Origin: Penicillium oxalicum
Lineage: Eukaryota > Ascomycota > Eurotiomycetes > Eurotiales > Aspergillaceae
Direction: 5' to 3'
NCBI RefSeq assembly: GCF_001723175.1
Contig: NC_064650.1
Span: 3,782,001 to 3,846,000 of the forward strand
Length of the DNA: 64,000 nucleotides
The notes under the pieces: generated by a model
The model's database searches: none
What the model saw: only the letters and a program-made list of their open reading frames with translations
Told to the model about the DNA's origin: nothing
Shown: positions 55,073 through 64,000 of the stretch, one piece after another
Position numbering within the stretch: position 1 is the stretch's first letter
Layout of the letters: the number at the start of each line of letters is the position of its first letter
Program-made: the position numbers and the translations under genes

Positions 55073-55148
55073 TACCATCGACGACTGTCAAACATTCTAC
55101 AAAAACCACCCCTTTTGCTCTGCTCCAGACAAAATTACATTTCACATC

Positions 55149-56009
55149 ATGGCGGAATCAATGTCACCACCTCGTTCATTGCCTTCGTCTCCGGCCGCTG
55201 CGCCGGCCCGATCGCGCTCGCGGCCCTCGCTGTCCATTGATCTCACCAGCATTCCTCCCCTGTCCCAACCGACGCCGCCGTCCAACACTCTCATCATCAC
55301 CGAGCTGAACGACCTGGTTCTTTTCCAGCCGTCCTCTCTGGAATCTATCCGCAACCAAATCACCGTCATCGCTCGATTGAACTCCTTCTCCCCGCTCCCC
55401 TCATTCCGCCGCATCATCTGCTCCTTCCACTCTGACCAAGATGCCATTGCTGTCCGGAAGACGCTCGAGAACACTCGTCTGTTGAACCGCAATGTGCGTC
55501 CTCGGGTCTATTTCGGTGAACCCACCCCCATCCTGAGCCAGGAGGACACCCGGCGCAAGCAGTTGCTGGAAGCGCCTCAATTGGACAAGCTCTTCTTCAT
55601 CTCGCCGCCCCCAAGCCCCCCGCACGGATGGCAGATGCGCAATGAAGATCCTCCCAACAAGGAGGTCCACGCCAGTGATCTGGCGACTGCCCTGGCCAAG
55701 CTCAAGACCGACCACTCGGAGCCGATGAACGTGGATCCCGCCACCCCGGTCTCCATCAGTTCCGACCAGCGCACGAGTAGCTTCCCCATGGCGGGGCCAC
55801 AATCGCGCAGTCGCAGCAGTACCATCATCTTCCATCCCGAAGACCACGGACACAGCCCCAATCTTCCAGCCGTGACGGTGGAAGACACCAGCTTACCTGT
55901 GGATGAGGATGTCGACATGGACCTGGATGAGCAGCTGAGTCCGGTGGAGATGTCGGTTCACAAAATGCCTCCCAAGACGGCCCGGCCGCCGGTGGAGTTG
56001 ATGCATTAA
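55149..56009 (+). CDS. rcn1: Calcipressin (Rcn1/RCAN), calcineurin regulator
   Basis: Calcipressin binds the phosphatase calcineurin and modulates it, inhibiting it when overexpressed. Single exon, 286 aa. After a Ser/Pro-rich N-terminus comes an RRM-like domain (about residues 50-125: NTLIITELNDLVLFQPSSLE, LPSFRRIICSFHSDQDAIAV). The signature KLFFISPPPSPPHGWQMRNE (about residues 150-165) matches the conserved FLISPPxSPPxGW motif. It is followed by acidic and Ser-rich stretches (VDEDVDMDLDEQ), and the end PPKTARPPVELM fits the conserved calcineurin-docking C-terminus. Context and length are as expected in Eurotiales. Confidence 0.93.
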   Translation: MAESMSPPRSLPSSPAAAPARSRSRPSLSIDLTSIPPLSQPTPPSNTLIITELNDLVLFQPSSLESIRNQITVIARLNSFSPLPSFRRIICSFHSDQDAIAVRKTLENTRLLNRNVRPRVYFGEPTPILSQEDTRRKQLLEAPQLDKLFFISPPPSPPHGWQMRNEDPPNKEVHASDLATALAKLKTDHSEPMNVDPATPVSISSDQRTSSFPMAGPQSRSRSSTIIFHPEDHGHSPNLPAVTVEDTSLPVDEDVDMDLDEQLSPVEMSVHKMPPKTARPPVELMH

Positions 56010-56478
56010 AAGGCTCAATTGCGACCAGGGGAAATGTCTTACCTTTCTTTTTCTTCTCTTTTAATTGTCCGCTTTTTGTTTCATATGGGTTGACTTGGTC
56101 TATATTTCCACCCTGTGGTTTCTTTTTTTAGCGATGGGGTTGGTGCTTACAGACTGGCTTTTCCTCATTCTGGGTCTTGCATATGAAAGGACTTGGGCGT
56201 TGGGAGGTTTGGGTTTGATAGTTTTATAATTGGGACAGCATTCTCATAGTGGAGTCATGGGAATTTATACTTTTTCGATATTTCTTTTATTTTTTATTTT
56301 TTTAAACTGTTCAAATCAGTCATCAATGGTCTGCATGTTGAGGTCAAATCGAATACATCCAATACATCCAATCAAATACTCAAACACGGTATTCACACAG
56401 TATTCCCATAATAATTTGACAGATTTTGACAAAACCAGTACAGCCATCTCCGCCACAACGTATCTTCGGAATCCCTGT
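56010..56478. other. Convergent 3' region
   Basis: About 470 bp, very T-rich near 56280-56310. 3' UTRs only. Confidence 0.5.
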
Positions 56479-57543
56479 TCATACATCATTCCATCCATCA
56501 ATGGTACACGGCACACTGTTACCCAAACATGTAGCTCGACGTCCAACGATCTCGTCAAAGGGACCATCAATCAGTGACTCCTCATCGCGGCTGGATACAT
56601 ACAAGGAAGAGTAAAAGTCAGCTCCATCCTGGCCAGAATGCTCAACCCAGAAGACGCTCCTTCTCGCACCTTGAGACACCCATTGCTTACCATTACCTGC
56701 TTCTCCTCCTGTTCCTCCTCCTCCTCCTGCTGCTGCTGCTGCTGCCCGTGTAGCTGCACAAGTCCGACATGAACAAGCCAGCTTCTCGCCCCGACCTCCC
56801 TCCAACTGCAACGACTCCCACCCCATCATCAACTCCTTCACCTCCCTCGAAAGCTGCTGCTTCTCCTTCTCCTTCTGCGTCTGGACCTGAACCTGGACCA
56901 TCGACCGAAACTCTCCCGTCTTCCTACCGGCCCTCTTCCAAGCCAACCAAGCCTGCCGATCCGCCTCGAGATCCCCATCCAGCGTCACGGTGCCCACTTG
57001 CAGAATGACGAGTTCCAACGCATTCGCCACCTCACGCGCCGTACGAGATCCCCCCATCCCCATCTCAACGTTTTCCCGCAGTCGCCGTTCCAAGTTCCGA
57101 CAGTACTCCAGGATACGAGTCAATCGGGGCACAAAGCAGGGACTTTGTCGCTCACGCCGGTGCTCCAGGAACAAACTGGTCATGCTTTTGATATTAGCGA
57201 GGAGATGGCGACGGGCAATATGTTCTGCGGGGGCGGAGGAGCCTTTGACTGCGTTGATGAGATAGTTCATGTCGCCCGGGTAAGTGGTTCGTTTGCTGAT
57301 TTGATGGGCAAATTTGATGTGGAGGCCGTGATTGTCGCGAGAGCGGAGGAGTTCGATGATAGTGCGTAGGTCATTCTGGAAGGAGGTGCGTTCGGCAGCG
57401 AAGATGCTGGGCCAGATGGGAGTTGCAGTGGATGTTGAGGCTGAGGAGCGAGGCGGGTGCGAGGAAGATGGTTTTTCGGGTCGTGAGGGTTTGGTCGTGG
57501 TGTTTGTACGGGAGGATAATGGGGTTAGAGTAGGAGAGTCCAT
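56479..57543 (-). CDS. Unrecognised fungal protein
   Basis: An open frame runs from 57657 to 56479, but its upstream end is a TTG. The first ATG in good context is 57543 (MDSPTLTPLSSR), giving 354 aa. The N-terminal 50 residues are Ser/Thr/Pro-rich. A helical, Arg-rich core follows (about 55-210), for example RTSFQNDLRTIIELLRSRD and RHLLANIKSMTSLFLEHRRE. Later comes a possible Cys pair (LACSCRTCAATR), then a poly-Ala/poly-Gly run encoded by GCA/GGA triplet repeats (about 56703-56760). The end (RRSVFWVEHSGQDGADFY) is more ordered. I do not recognise a family. Length, helical core and lack of stops argue for a real gene; conservation has not been shown. Confidence 0.6.
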   Translation of the reverse strand: MDSPTLTPLSSRTNTTTKPSRPEKPSSSHPPRSSASTSTATPIWPSIFAAERTSFQNDLRTIIELLRSRDNHGLHIKFAHQISKRTTYPGDMNYLINAVKGSSAPAEHIARRHLLANIKSMTSLFLEHRRERQSPCFVPRLTRILEYCRNLERRLRENVEMGMGGSRTAREVANALELVILQVGTVTLDGDLEADRQAWLAWKRAGRKTGEFRSMVQVQVQTQKEKEKQQLSREVKELMMGWESLQLEGGRGEKLACSCRTCAATRAAAAAAGGGGGTGGEAGNGKQWVSQGARRSVFWVEHSGQDGADFYSSLYVSSRDEESLIDGPFDEIVGRRATCLGNSVPCTIDGWNDV

Positions 57544-57660
57544 GTTCCATGTTGGGGTGAATAGGGTCGAGGGGGGGCCTGTTTTTTTTATCTGTACATG
57601 TGTTTTTTTTTGAGGCTTGGATAGAGTAGGAGGTAGGCGTAGGCCCGGGGTATCCAATAT

Positions 57661-57690
57661 GGATGTGGATGTGAATGTGAATGTGGATAT
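57661..57690. repeat. GTGGAT/GTGAAT hexanucleotide repeat
   Basis: About five tandem imperfect units of ATGTGG/ATGTGA upstream of the unrecognised gene. The opposite-strand reading gives alternating His-Ile in a spurious ORF. Confidence 0.75.
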
Positions 57691-60086
57691 TGGGTAGTAA
57701 ATGTGTGATCGTGGACGTGGAAAAGTAATGGATGTGACAGTCTGAAGGAGAGAGGTCTGTCAAGGTGCCAGAATGAAAGTGATTTTGTCAAGATGGCAAT
57801 GTTTGATATAAACGTAAACATATGTAAATATTTCAAACGTCACATCAAATAGCCAGCCAGGGCAGTCAGACTGGATGACGGGACCATTAGGTGACAACGA
57901 CAAATAAAGTGGTCAAGACAGGGAGGATCTTTCATTTTCTGTCCCACAATTGGCATTTTTCAGAGGTGTAAGGGAACAATCTTCTTTCTTCAAGGTTCGA
58001 TCTTTTCCAATTTTCAAATCATCACTTGGGTTGTTGAATGATATATTTGATATTGAGACGTGGACGGGATGCAAGATCTCCTCCAACAAAGACGGGATGA
58101 TGTTTAAATCCATTCTTTGTGGATGAGACTACCTAGTCGATTTGTAAAGGGGGTCGTCATGGATGATGAGCGGACGGGATGCCCGAGTTTCGCATCTAAA
58201 AAGGCGAGACGGTCTTGATGCATCATATAAATGACGGCAAAGAGTCCGATTAAATGCATGCGGGGGACTGGAGGGCCAGAGTTAGTGTCTCGACCACTCT
58301 AGGAGCATCAGGTTGCTTGATGGCTCTAATGGGAGGACGGGATCCGATATAGTTTGATATGGGCTTGCAGAACCTCTATACGGACTGTAGTACTAATACC
58401 GAGCGTACTTCTAGTGGGCACCAAAGTTAGCTTGGGTTACAGGAACATGGAAGGTTTTCTCCTTTGAACGGGTCACTTTGTTCCACGATATCCTCAGTCC
58501 ACCTTTATTGTTGAAGACTGAGACTTTGTTCACTCTTGATTCATATGGTGTTGTAATAAACATTGTTTAGCATCTGCATGTCAGATGATATGGAAGCCTA
58601 CCTCATGCAGTGCCCGGGTCATTACCACGGCAGCAGTCTTAGTACTACCTACCTAAGATATGGGCCTCTTGACTCGGCAGACTGCATTAGATATTGGGAG
58701 TGATTAAGCGACTCTGATAGGTAGAGGGTTGATTTCCGCTTGAAAAAGCCTTTGAAACGGTCCTTCAGGTAGATATGTATGATAGTATTCATGCTCAGGT
58801 TCCCATCCCCACCTGTTGATGTCTCAGGATTGTCCATTAGATCACAAGTGTAGTACTACATAGATCAAATTTTAGTTAGCACATGGGACTGGCGTGGTAA
58901 TGTGGCTTCACCGTCGGCTTTTCTGTGGCTGTGGCTATAGTGGATGGGGGGAGGGCAAAGCAAATGCAGAGACAGATGGACCTTTTTCATCGGAATCGCC
59001 GTGTCGGGCTCTGATCAGTAAAGGACCAGGGGGTAAAAAGCTACTCATCCATGAGGAGGAGGTACCATCACCGACACGGGCTTACTAGCCACACGGCTGA
59101 CCCTGCATCGAGCTGGGAACGTAATACTGTAGATCGGCCAGCGTCATTCCCCGGGCGGACTTGTCAAGGCGACTCTCAAAAAGACAGAACAGAAAAAAAA
59201 AAGGACGTGAGTAGGTGATGCTCGCTCGATTAGACCCGATTCGAGGAGAACCCCTTTTACCAGCACTTAGTCCTACTCCTACTACGGTACTACAGTACTA
59301 GTAGCAGTAGCAGTAGTACATCATACCGTTGGTACGTATGTAGTACCTACAGTGACTGAGTCCTACCAGCACGTTGCCAGGTCACCTCGTAGTACATGCA
59401 GATAGGCCCGACCCGGAGGAGGCTTGAGTTTAGTGTCATGCAACCCGAGGATTTGTTTTGCTAGTTTGTGGGCTGCCTCGTGATCCCTGATCCGCCCACC
59501 CGCTTTTCAACTCTCGTCATTGCAACTCTCTCTCTTCCCCCCCCCTCTCTCATTCACCTCTACCAAACAGACTCTCTAGCATCATGACATCACCCACTAT
59601 GCAGACCTCGGCGGGGGCCTAACAACACAGTTCCTAGAATTCCACCGTCACTGACTGGACGTACCTGAACCCCATCAGCCCTACCCGACAGGTTCATAGT
59701 CTGATCGCATCACCAATAAACCGTCATTGAGGGATCGTCCGGGTGGACCGCATGACGCTCCTTGGCGCCACTTGCCTTTGGTCGCTCCAGGCAGCCAAGA
59801 AAAAACAAGACGGCATAGTTACGGCCGGGGTAAGGCTTAATTGTGATTTGGTCAAATTATCCAACGCATGCACTGCAGGCAGTACGTGTTGTCGGGGCTG
59901 ACCCTCCAGGACATCCACTTTTGTTCACCGTCACAGTTGACGAGGATCCAATCAGACCCAGTCGATACTCTTTCGCTCTCTTGACCTCTCTCTCTCTCTC
60001 GTAGCCTGTTGTCTCAAGCACCGAGCCGGGCCTCTAGTGCATTAGGCTACCTCATTTCGCGGCTCGCCTATAGCAACCCTCGTAAA

Positions 60087-60118
60087 CCCCTCAGCTCTCT
60101 GGCTCTATCGGGACCCCT
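60087..60118 (+). promoter_or_regulatory. Two STRE-type CCCCT elements
   Basis: CCCCT at 60087-60091 and 60114-60118, about 150-180 bp upstream of the CYSTM ATG. In yeasts CCCCT is the stress-response element bound by Msn2/4-type factors. Short pentamers occur by chance, so support is limited. Confidence 0.35.
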
Positions 60119-60269
60119 GTACATTCCTTCTATTTAACTCTGAGACCGACTCACTCTTACATGGGTCATACCCAGACTTGACTCCTTATTCCACTCTGAT
60201 TATCTCTCCAATTCCCTCTCTCTTCATTTGACATATTCAAACACGTGGATATATACACCGAAAAAAACA

Positions 60270-60726
60270 ATGTTCGACACTCTCAAGAACTGGTTCTCCC
60301 CTGCCCAGGAGACTGAAAACAAATGGGATGCGCGCAATGTTGAATTGCAGCAGCCTAACAGCCCATCGGGTCCCAACATGAGCAGCGAGGCCGTGACTCA
60401 ACAACCGGTATGCAATCCACACATCCTTTCTCAACTCGAAGCCGATACCCCTCGAAGTGATCAATCTGGACTAACAACACGATGCTCTTCTCTGTTCGTA
60501 CAGGGCGGCCCGGAACAGATGAATGTTCACATGCGTGGTGGTGGTGAGGGCGAAGACGTCTGCTGCGGAGTGTAAGTGCCTCAACTATGCGAACAGGACC
60601 AGGGCTTGCAGTTCTGAGAACTCCCCCCCACCCGAAATCATATGTGCCCTCGCTGACGGGTTCGATTTACCTTGAATTAGCTGTGCTGGTCTCTGCTGCT
60701 TTGAATGCTGTGAATGCTGCTGCTAA
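60270..60726 (+). CDS. CYSTM-family cysteine-rich membrane-associated peptide, three exons
   Basis: Exons 60270-60407, 60504-60571 and 60681-60726 give 83 aa; all splice phases fit. The N-terminus is MFDTLKNWFSPAQETENKWD, then a Gln/Pro/Gly-rich hydrophilic part with RGGGEGEDVCCG. The short last exon gives VCAGLCCFECCECCC and a stop. This C-terminal Cys-rich, Leu/Phe-containing end is the CYSTM module, a tail-anchored or membrane-attached segment found in small stress-related eukaryotic proteins. Reading through the second donor gives a false stop (GTG TAA), which would hide the last exon. Function of fungal members is poorly known; stress tolerance or metal/redox roles are suggested by family context. 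STRE-type sites lie upstream. Confidence 0.8.
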
Positions 60727-62638
60727 ACGGGGAGGTCTCGACGGCTTTTTTCTTTTCTTTACATGTGACCCGAAAGTACTATCCTCTCGACCCTTCAGCC
60801 ATGATCGAATGCCCTTTTATCTCCAAAAGTCTTTGATTTTTTTTCCCCTTTTTCCCCCTCCAAATTTGCACATACATTTTGAATCGGAAGCGTGGGTACA
60901 TATAGCAAGCGATATTTGTTTCTTAAAGCAATAGCACAGATACCTATGGAAAGAGTGCATGTGCCGTCTCCACCATGATCAATTGCCTTGATCTACTCTC
61001 TACTTACGATCTAGTATGATCATGAAATAATATGGTAATTATTCCGCAGCAACATGCCCGTACCTGCATCTGCACCGGATCCTCATTTCCACCCGCAACC
61101 AGTAGTATCAACTTTCGCGGACCGACACGAACACCTACCTCTTTTCCCTCGATATTCCATCATTCCCCAACAGTGCTGGATCCAGCTTATATAAAGTGAT
61201 ACTTGAACTCAAGCTCGATACAGTAACCCATCATAACTGCACCGATGAGGTAGTAGGTCAGGTGACTTTTATACCCATATTTCCATTTTGATCGGATCCA
61301 GCGGGCAGTCTCGTTAGACTGATTGAATCAGTGTATACTGTAGTACCTGGAATATATATGAGTGGTACTATCCATGCAAAACCACCCGTGACGGCTGGAG
61401 ATCCATCGTTGGCAGGAGCTTCCGACTTTGCAGTAGTAAGTGATAGGGATAGACGGTGAAAAGAAGCACAGATTACCTAGTTTCTTTGATTTGAATATAT
61501 ACCCATGGAAGGCTGAATAGTTGGATGAACACTGTAAAACCCCTTCCCACTACCTCATCTGTAGAAAGGTACTGGTAGGTACATGTAGCATTAATGGCTC
61601 CATAAAGGTTTGGAGCGTGATGGACTCCAACGGCCACCGACCACTGTCACCGTCCCACCTCAGCAGAGCGGATATCCATATACTTCTATCCACAAAATAT
61701 TAGGTTCGCCGATTCCAGCCGCTAGATAAACCGTAGGTATGTAGACCATCTTATTCAATAGGCACCAGTAGGTAGGTATGTAGATTGAGTTTGCTATTCT
61801 CATATCTCTCGCATTCAGTAGATAACAAGATACCATTACAGCACAGAGATCGCAGAGGAGACTCTTTCATGAGTTCCATATTAAGGGACGAGGTTCCTTG
61901 CTATTTCTCGGAAATGAGCAAGTACTAGGCAGTTTCTGGAAATTCAATCGAAAAGATAAAGAGTTGGCTTGAAGGGAGACGGGGACCGTGAGGTGGTACA
62001 TTGCGAACATCCATCATCATGCCCAGACAAACATGTCGATCAAAAATCAGACCGAGAAAAGAATTGTACTAGGTTTGTAGCCGTTTCGGAGTCGTCTCGG
62101 AGCTTGGAAGGAGTCGAGGATCGGTGCTCTGCAGCAGAGGTTTCTCGTGCACCTTCGGTGTACTACCATGTATACATACTATGATACCCGGTAGGTAGGT
62201 ATCTAGGTACCCAGGACATTTCGCGGATGAGGATCTAGGTTTTTAAATATACCCGTGTATTTTCAAGGTGCCATTCGATGGAGGAAAAATTTATAGACAC
62301 GATGAGATCTGATCGAGCAAACCCCGTAAATGGCAGCATCTGGTGGGGATTAACCAACTCGAGAAAAGGGCCAGTGTACGACATGACAAGCAAAAGATCA
62401 ACAAGAAGAAACAAAATACCCGGTTGCGCCACCCCGTCGTGAAGAAGAAAATTGGGGCAAAGAAAAACAAACAGGGGAAAAAAAACTCCAGCTAGTATGC
62501 TCAAGCCCATTTTTTATTTGAAAGCCGATAGGGGGAAGAATGGAGAGACAAGAGAAAAAAAAAGGGGATGGGGGCTAGTTGTCGTAGAAGGGATTCCCCA
62601 TTTCCCCGTCACGCTTTGCAAACGAGGTGATTTGCGCC
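60727..62638. other. 1.9-kb intergenic region CYSTM / rpb3
   Basis: No gene was recognised. The left part should hold the CYSTM 3' UTR and the right end the rpb3 3' UTR. It contains TAGGTAGGTA-type tetranucleotide repeats (about 61768-61780 and 62190-62212) and one GTAGTAC (61340-61346). Confidence 0.5.
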
Positions 62639-63882
62639 TCAAAAGCCATATGTACTTTGTCCATAGGGGGTAGCACCGTATGGAGTCTGGGCACTCGCCC
62701 CCCAGGGAGCATTTCCGTACGCGCCCATGTTGCCGTCAATTCCCTCGGGAGGCTCATATGCATCCTCGCCGGCGCCCATCATGTCGGCATCTTCGGGACC
62801 GCCAGCGGGACCATTCTCTTCCCCGGTGAGTTCGGACACGGTGAGGGCGAGCTTCTTCTGCAGGACAAAGATGCCCTGTTGAATGATCATGTCCGGCTCC
62901 AGGTTGCCAATACTCTCAACATCCAGGTAGAAAATGTTTGGTTCGGCGTCATAGTCAAAAGGTTGGTCCGGGTTGTTGGGTTGCTCCCAAGCGGCATTCT
63001 CGGAGATGGGCCTGGAATCATACAGAGATTAGCAAATCGAACATGGGATCTCCATCTGCGCACAGGTCGAGAAGAAAAGGAAAGATTGCAGACAAAAGAG
63101 CATCGTGCTGAGAGAATCAAAGACGAAAGAACTGACCATTCCTTGATTGGATCCTGCTCATACCAGTAATCCACATGTTTCAAGTTATTGTGAGGGTCAT
63201 ATTCAAATCCCACAGCCGAAGTTGGAGCCCACTTGGCATGCTCTTTCGCAGTCCCCTTCTTGGCCAAACAAGTCAATTTGATCTCCTGACCCTTGGCCAA
63301 TTTGCAGATCAGCGGGCCTTTGCCCTCGGGATCGGTAATGACGGGGTCACCAATGGTATCGTTGACTCGCTCTCCCTGCACCATCAAATCCCGCGCATAT
63401 ACCGACATGATGCCACTGTCACAGCGCACATGCAGTCTCAGGGTCACACTGCATCGTACACAGTGATCCTCGCAGTCGCAATCACGGGTATACTCGAGGT
63501 CTTGCTCGCAGTTCTTCGCATTCAGTGGAATCAGACCCAACCGATGGGCCAGCATCTCATCGGGAATCACGGAGGTGTTGTTTTCAATTTCGATCAGATC
63601 GAGTGCGACGGTAGGGACCTCGGCGAGAATGACACGGCGAAGGGAGTTGGCAAATGCGAGATCAACGGAGCTTAATCTGAAATCGACTCGATGGGGTTCA
63701 ACCTAGAACGAGAGGAAGGGAAAGACCCGAATCGTGTTAGACATGCACATCCAAGCTGCATCGACCACTTTCGTCCCGCCGAGAAGGGAAGGCAGAGGGA
63801 TTTGGGGGGAAAGAGAGATCTTTTATACCTCGCGAACAGTGACCTGAGGCCCCGTGGGCTCGAGGTCCATCTCATAATCCAT
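62639..63882 (-). CDS. rpb3: RNA polymerase II subunit Rpb3
   Basis: Rpb3 is the alpha-like assembly subunit of RNA polymerase II, pairing with Rpb11. Exons are 63882-63829, 63702-63137 and 63011-62639, giving 330 aa. The N-terminus [18 protein letters not shown] leads into the alpha-like domain: [20 protein letters not shown] (alpha motif) and [16 protein letters not shown]. The zinc loop [12 protein letters not shown] and [23 protein letters not shown] follow. [22 protein letters not shown] is the conserved Rpb3 block. A Gly/Tyr/Pro-rich C-terminus ([12 protein letters not shown]) is common in filamentous fungi. The donor of intron 2 is GTCAGT, unusual but in frame with the conserved EW|PISENA join. 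Confidence 0.95.
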
Positions 63883-64000
63883 GTTGTGAAAATGGGGGGG
63901 GGGGGAGCGCGCGCGCGGCTCGCGGCCAAGCGAGTCAGAGAATCGAAAGCTTAGTTCTTGCTCATATGATGAGAGATGCGCGTGGAGAGAGTGCAAGGAA
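63883..64000. other. rpb3 upstream sequence to window edge
   Basis: About 118 bp with a G run (63894-63905) and a GC-alternating stretch (about 63908-63916). Promoter or leader of rpb3. Confidence 0.4.

Larger units (their letters stand above)
53015..55148. other. 2.1-kb intergenic region upstream of calcipressin
   Basis: The left part holds the faeA 3' UTR. The rest is probably the calcipressin promoter and pyrimidine-rich leader. ORFs of 60-121 codons have no recognisable family. A calcineurin-response-like site and a TATA-like box are listed separately. Confidence 0.5.
57544..60269. other. 2.7-kb divergent intergenic region before the CYSTM gene
   Basis: No gene was recognised. It holds a GTGGAT/GTGAAT hexamer repeat (57661-57690), a CT-rich block near 59,980-60,010, several copies of the heptamer GTAGTAC or its complement, and two STRE-type CCCCT pentamers close to the next gene. 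Confidence 0.5.

Overview
The window is nuclear DNA of a filamentous ascomycete, most likely an Aspergillus/Penicillium-type member of the Eurotiales. The evidence is many short introns (about 50-150 nt, GT...AG, with CTAAC/CTGAC-like branch points), compact gene spacing, and proteins characteristic of that group: PtaB, a type-A feruloyl esterase, a Pex14/17 peroxin and a fungal calcipressin. About 24 protein genes were resolved. No rRNA, tRNA, CRISPR array or intact transposon was recognised.

Layout. 0-7.4 kb: the 3' part of sec17, then the divergent ribosome-biogenesis pair tsr1 / utp7, then the urease accessory GTPase ureG, which appears to lack one base in a conserved motif. 7.4-14 kb: a possible decayed cyanase-like fragment, the LIM-binding regulator ptaB with Gln/Ala tracts, and a 2-kb leader region. 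14-20 kb: a mitochondrial-type AAA ATPase, a 1.9-kb gene-free stretch, and a Gag1-clamp-like protein. 20.7-33 kb: a very large mus7/mms22 DNA-repair gene whose central junction looks damaged, a small membrane protein sharing its promoter, ies2 (INO80 complex) and a Pex14/17 peroxin. 33-46 kb: sec31 (COPII), an RRM protein, then a run of nuclear genes for mitochondrial proteins: an MLRQ/NDUFA4-type subunit, cox12, a dicarboxylate carrier, mitochondrial PheRS and mge1. 48-57.5 kb: a zincin/jacalin-like protein, secreted feruloyl esterase faeA, calcipressin, and an unrecognised fungal protein. 57.5-64 kb: long intergenic DNA around a three-exon CYSTM gene, then rpb3.

Most genes are housekeeping. 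Mitochondrial function is the main theme between 38.6 and 47 kb. No multi-gene secondary-metabolite, defence or mobile system was found. The most unusual feature is a cluster of microexons (3, 5, 13 and 16 nt) in three neighbouring mitochondrial-protein genes. Other points for a second look are apparent reading-frame breaks in ureG and mus7, MCB-type elements upstream of mus7, a calcineurin-response-like site upstream of calcipressin, a repeated 7-mer in the 58-61 kb intergenic DNA, and a 27-G tract beside mge1. Gene models were built by eye from ORFs and splice signals, so exon ends are predictions.
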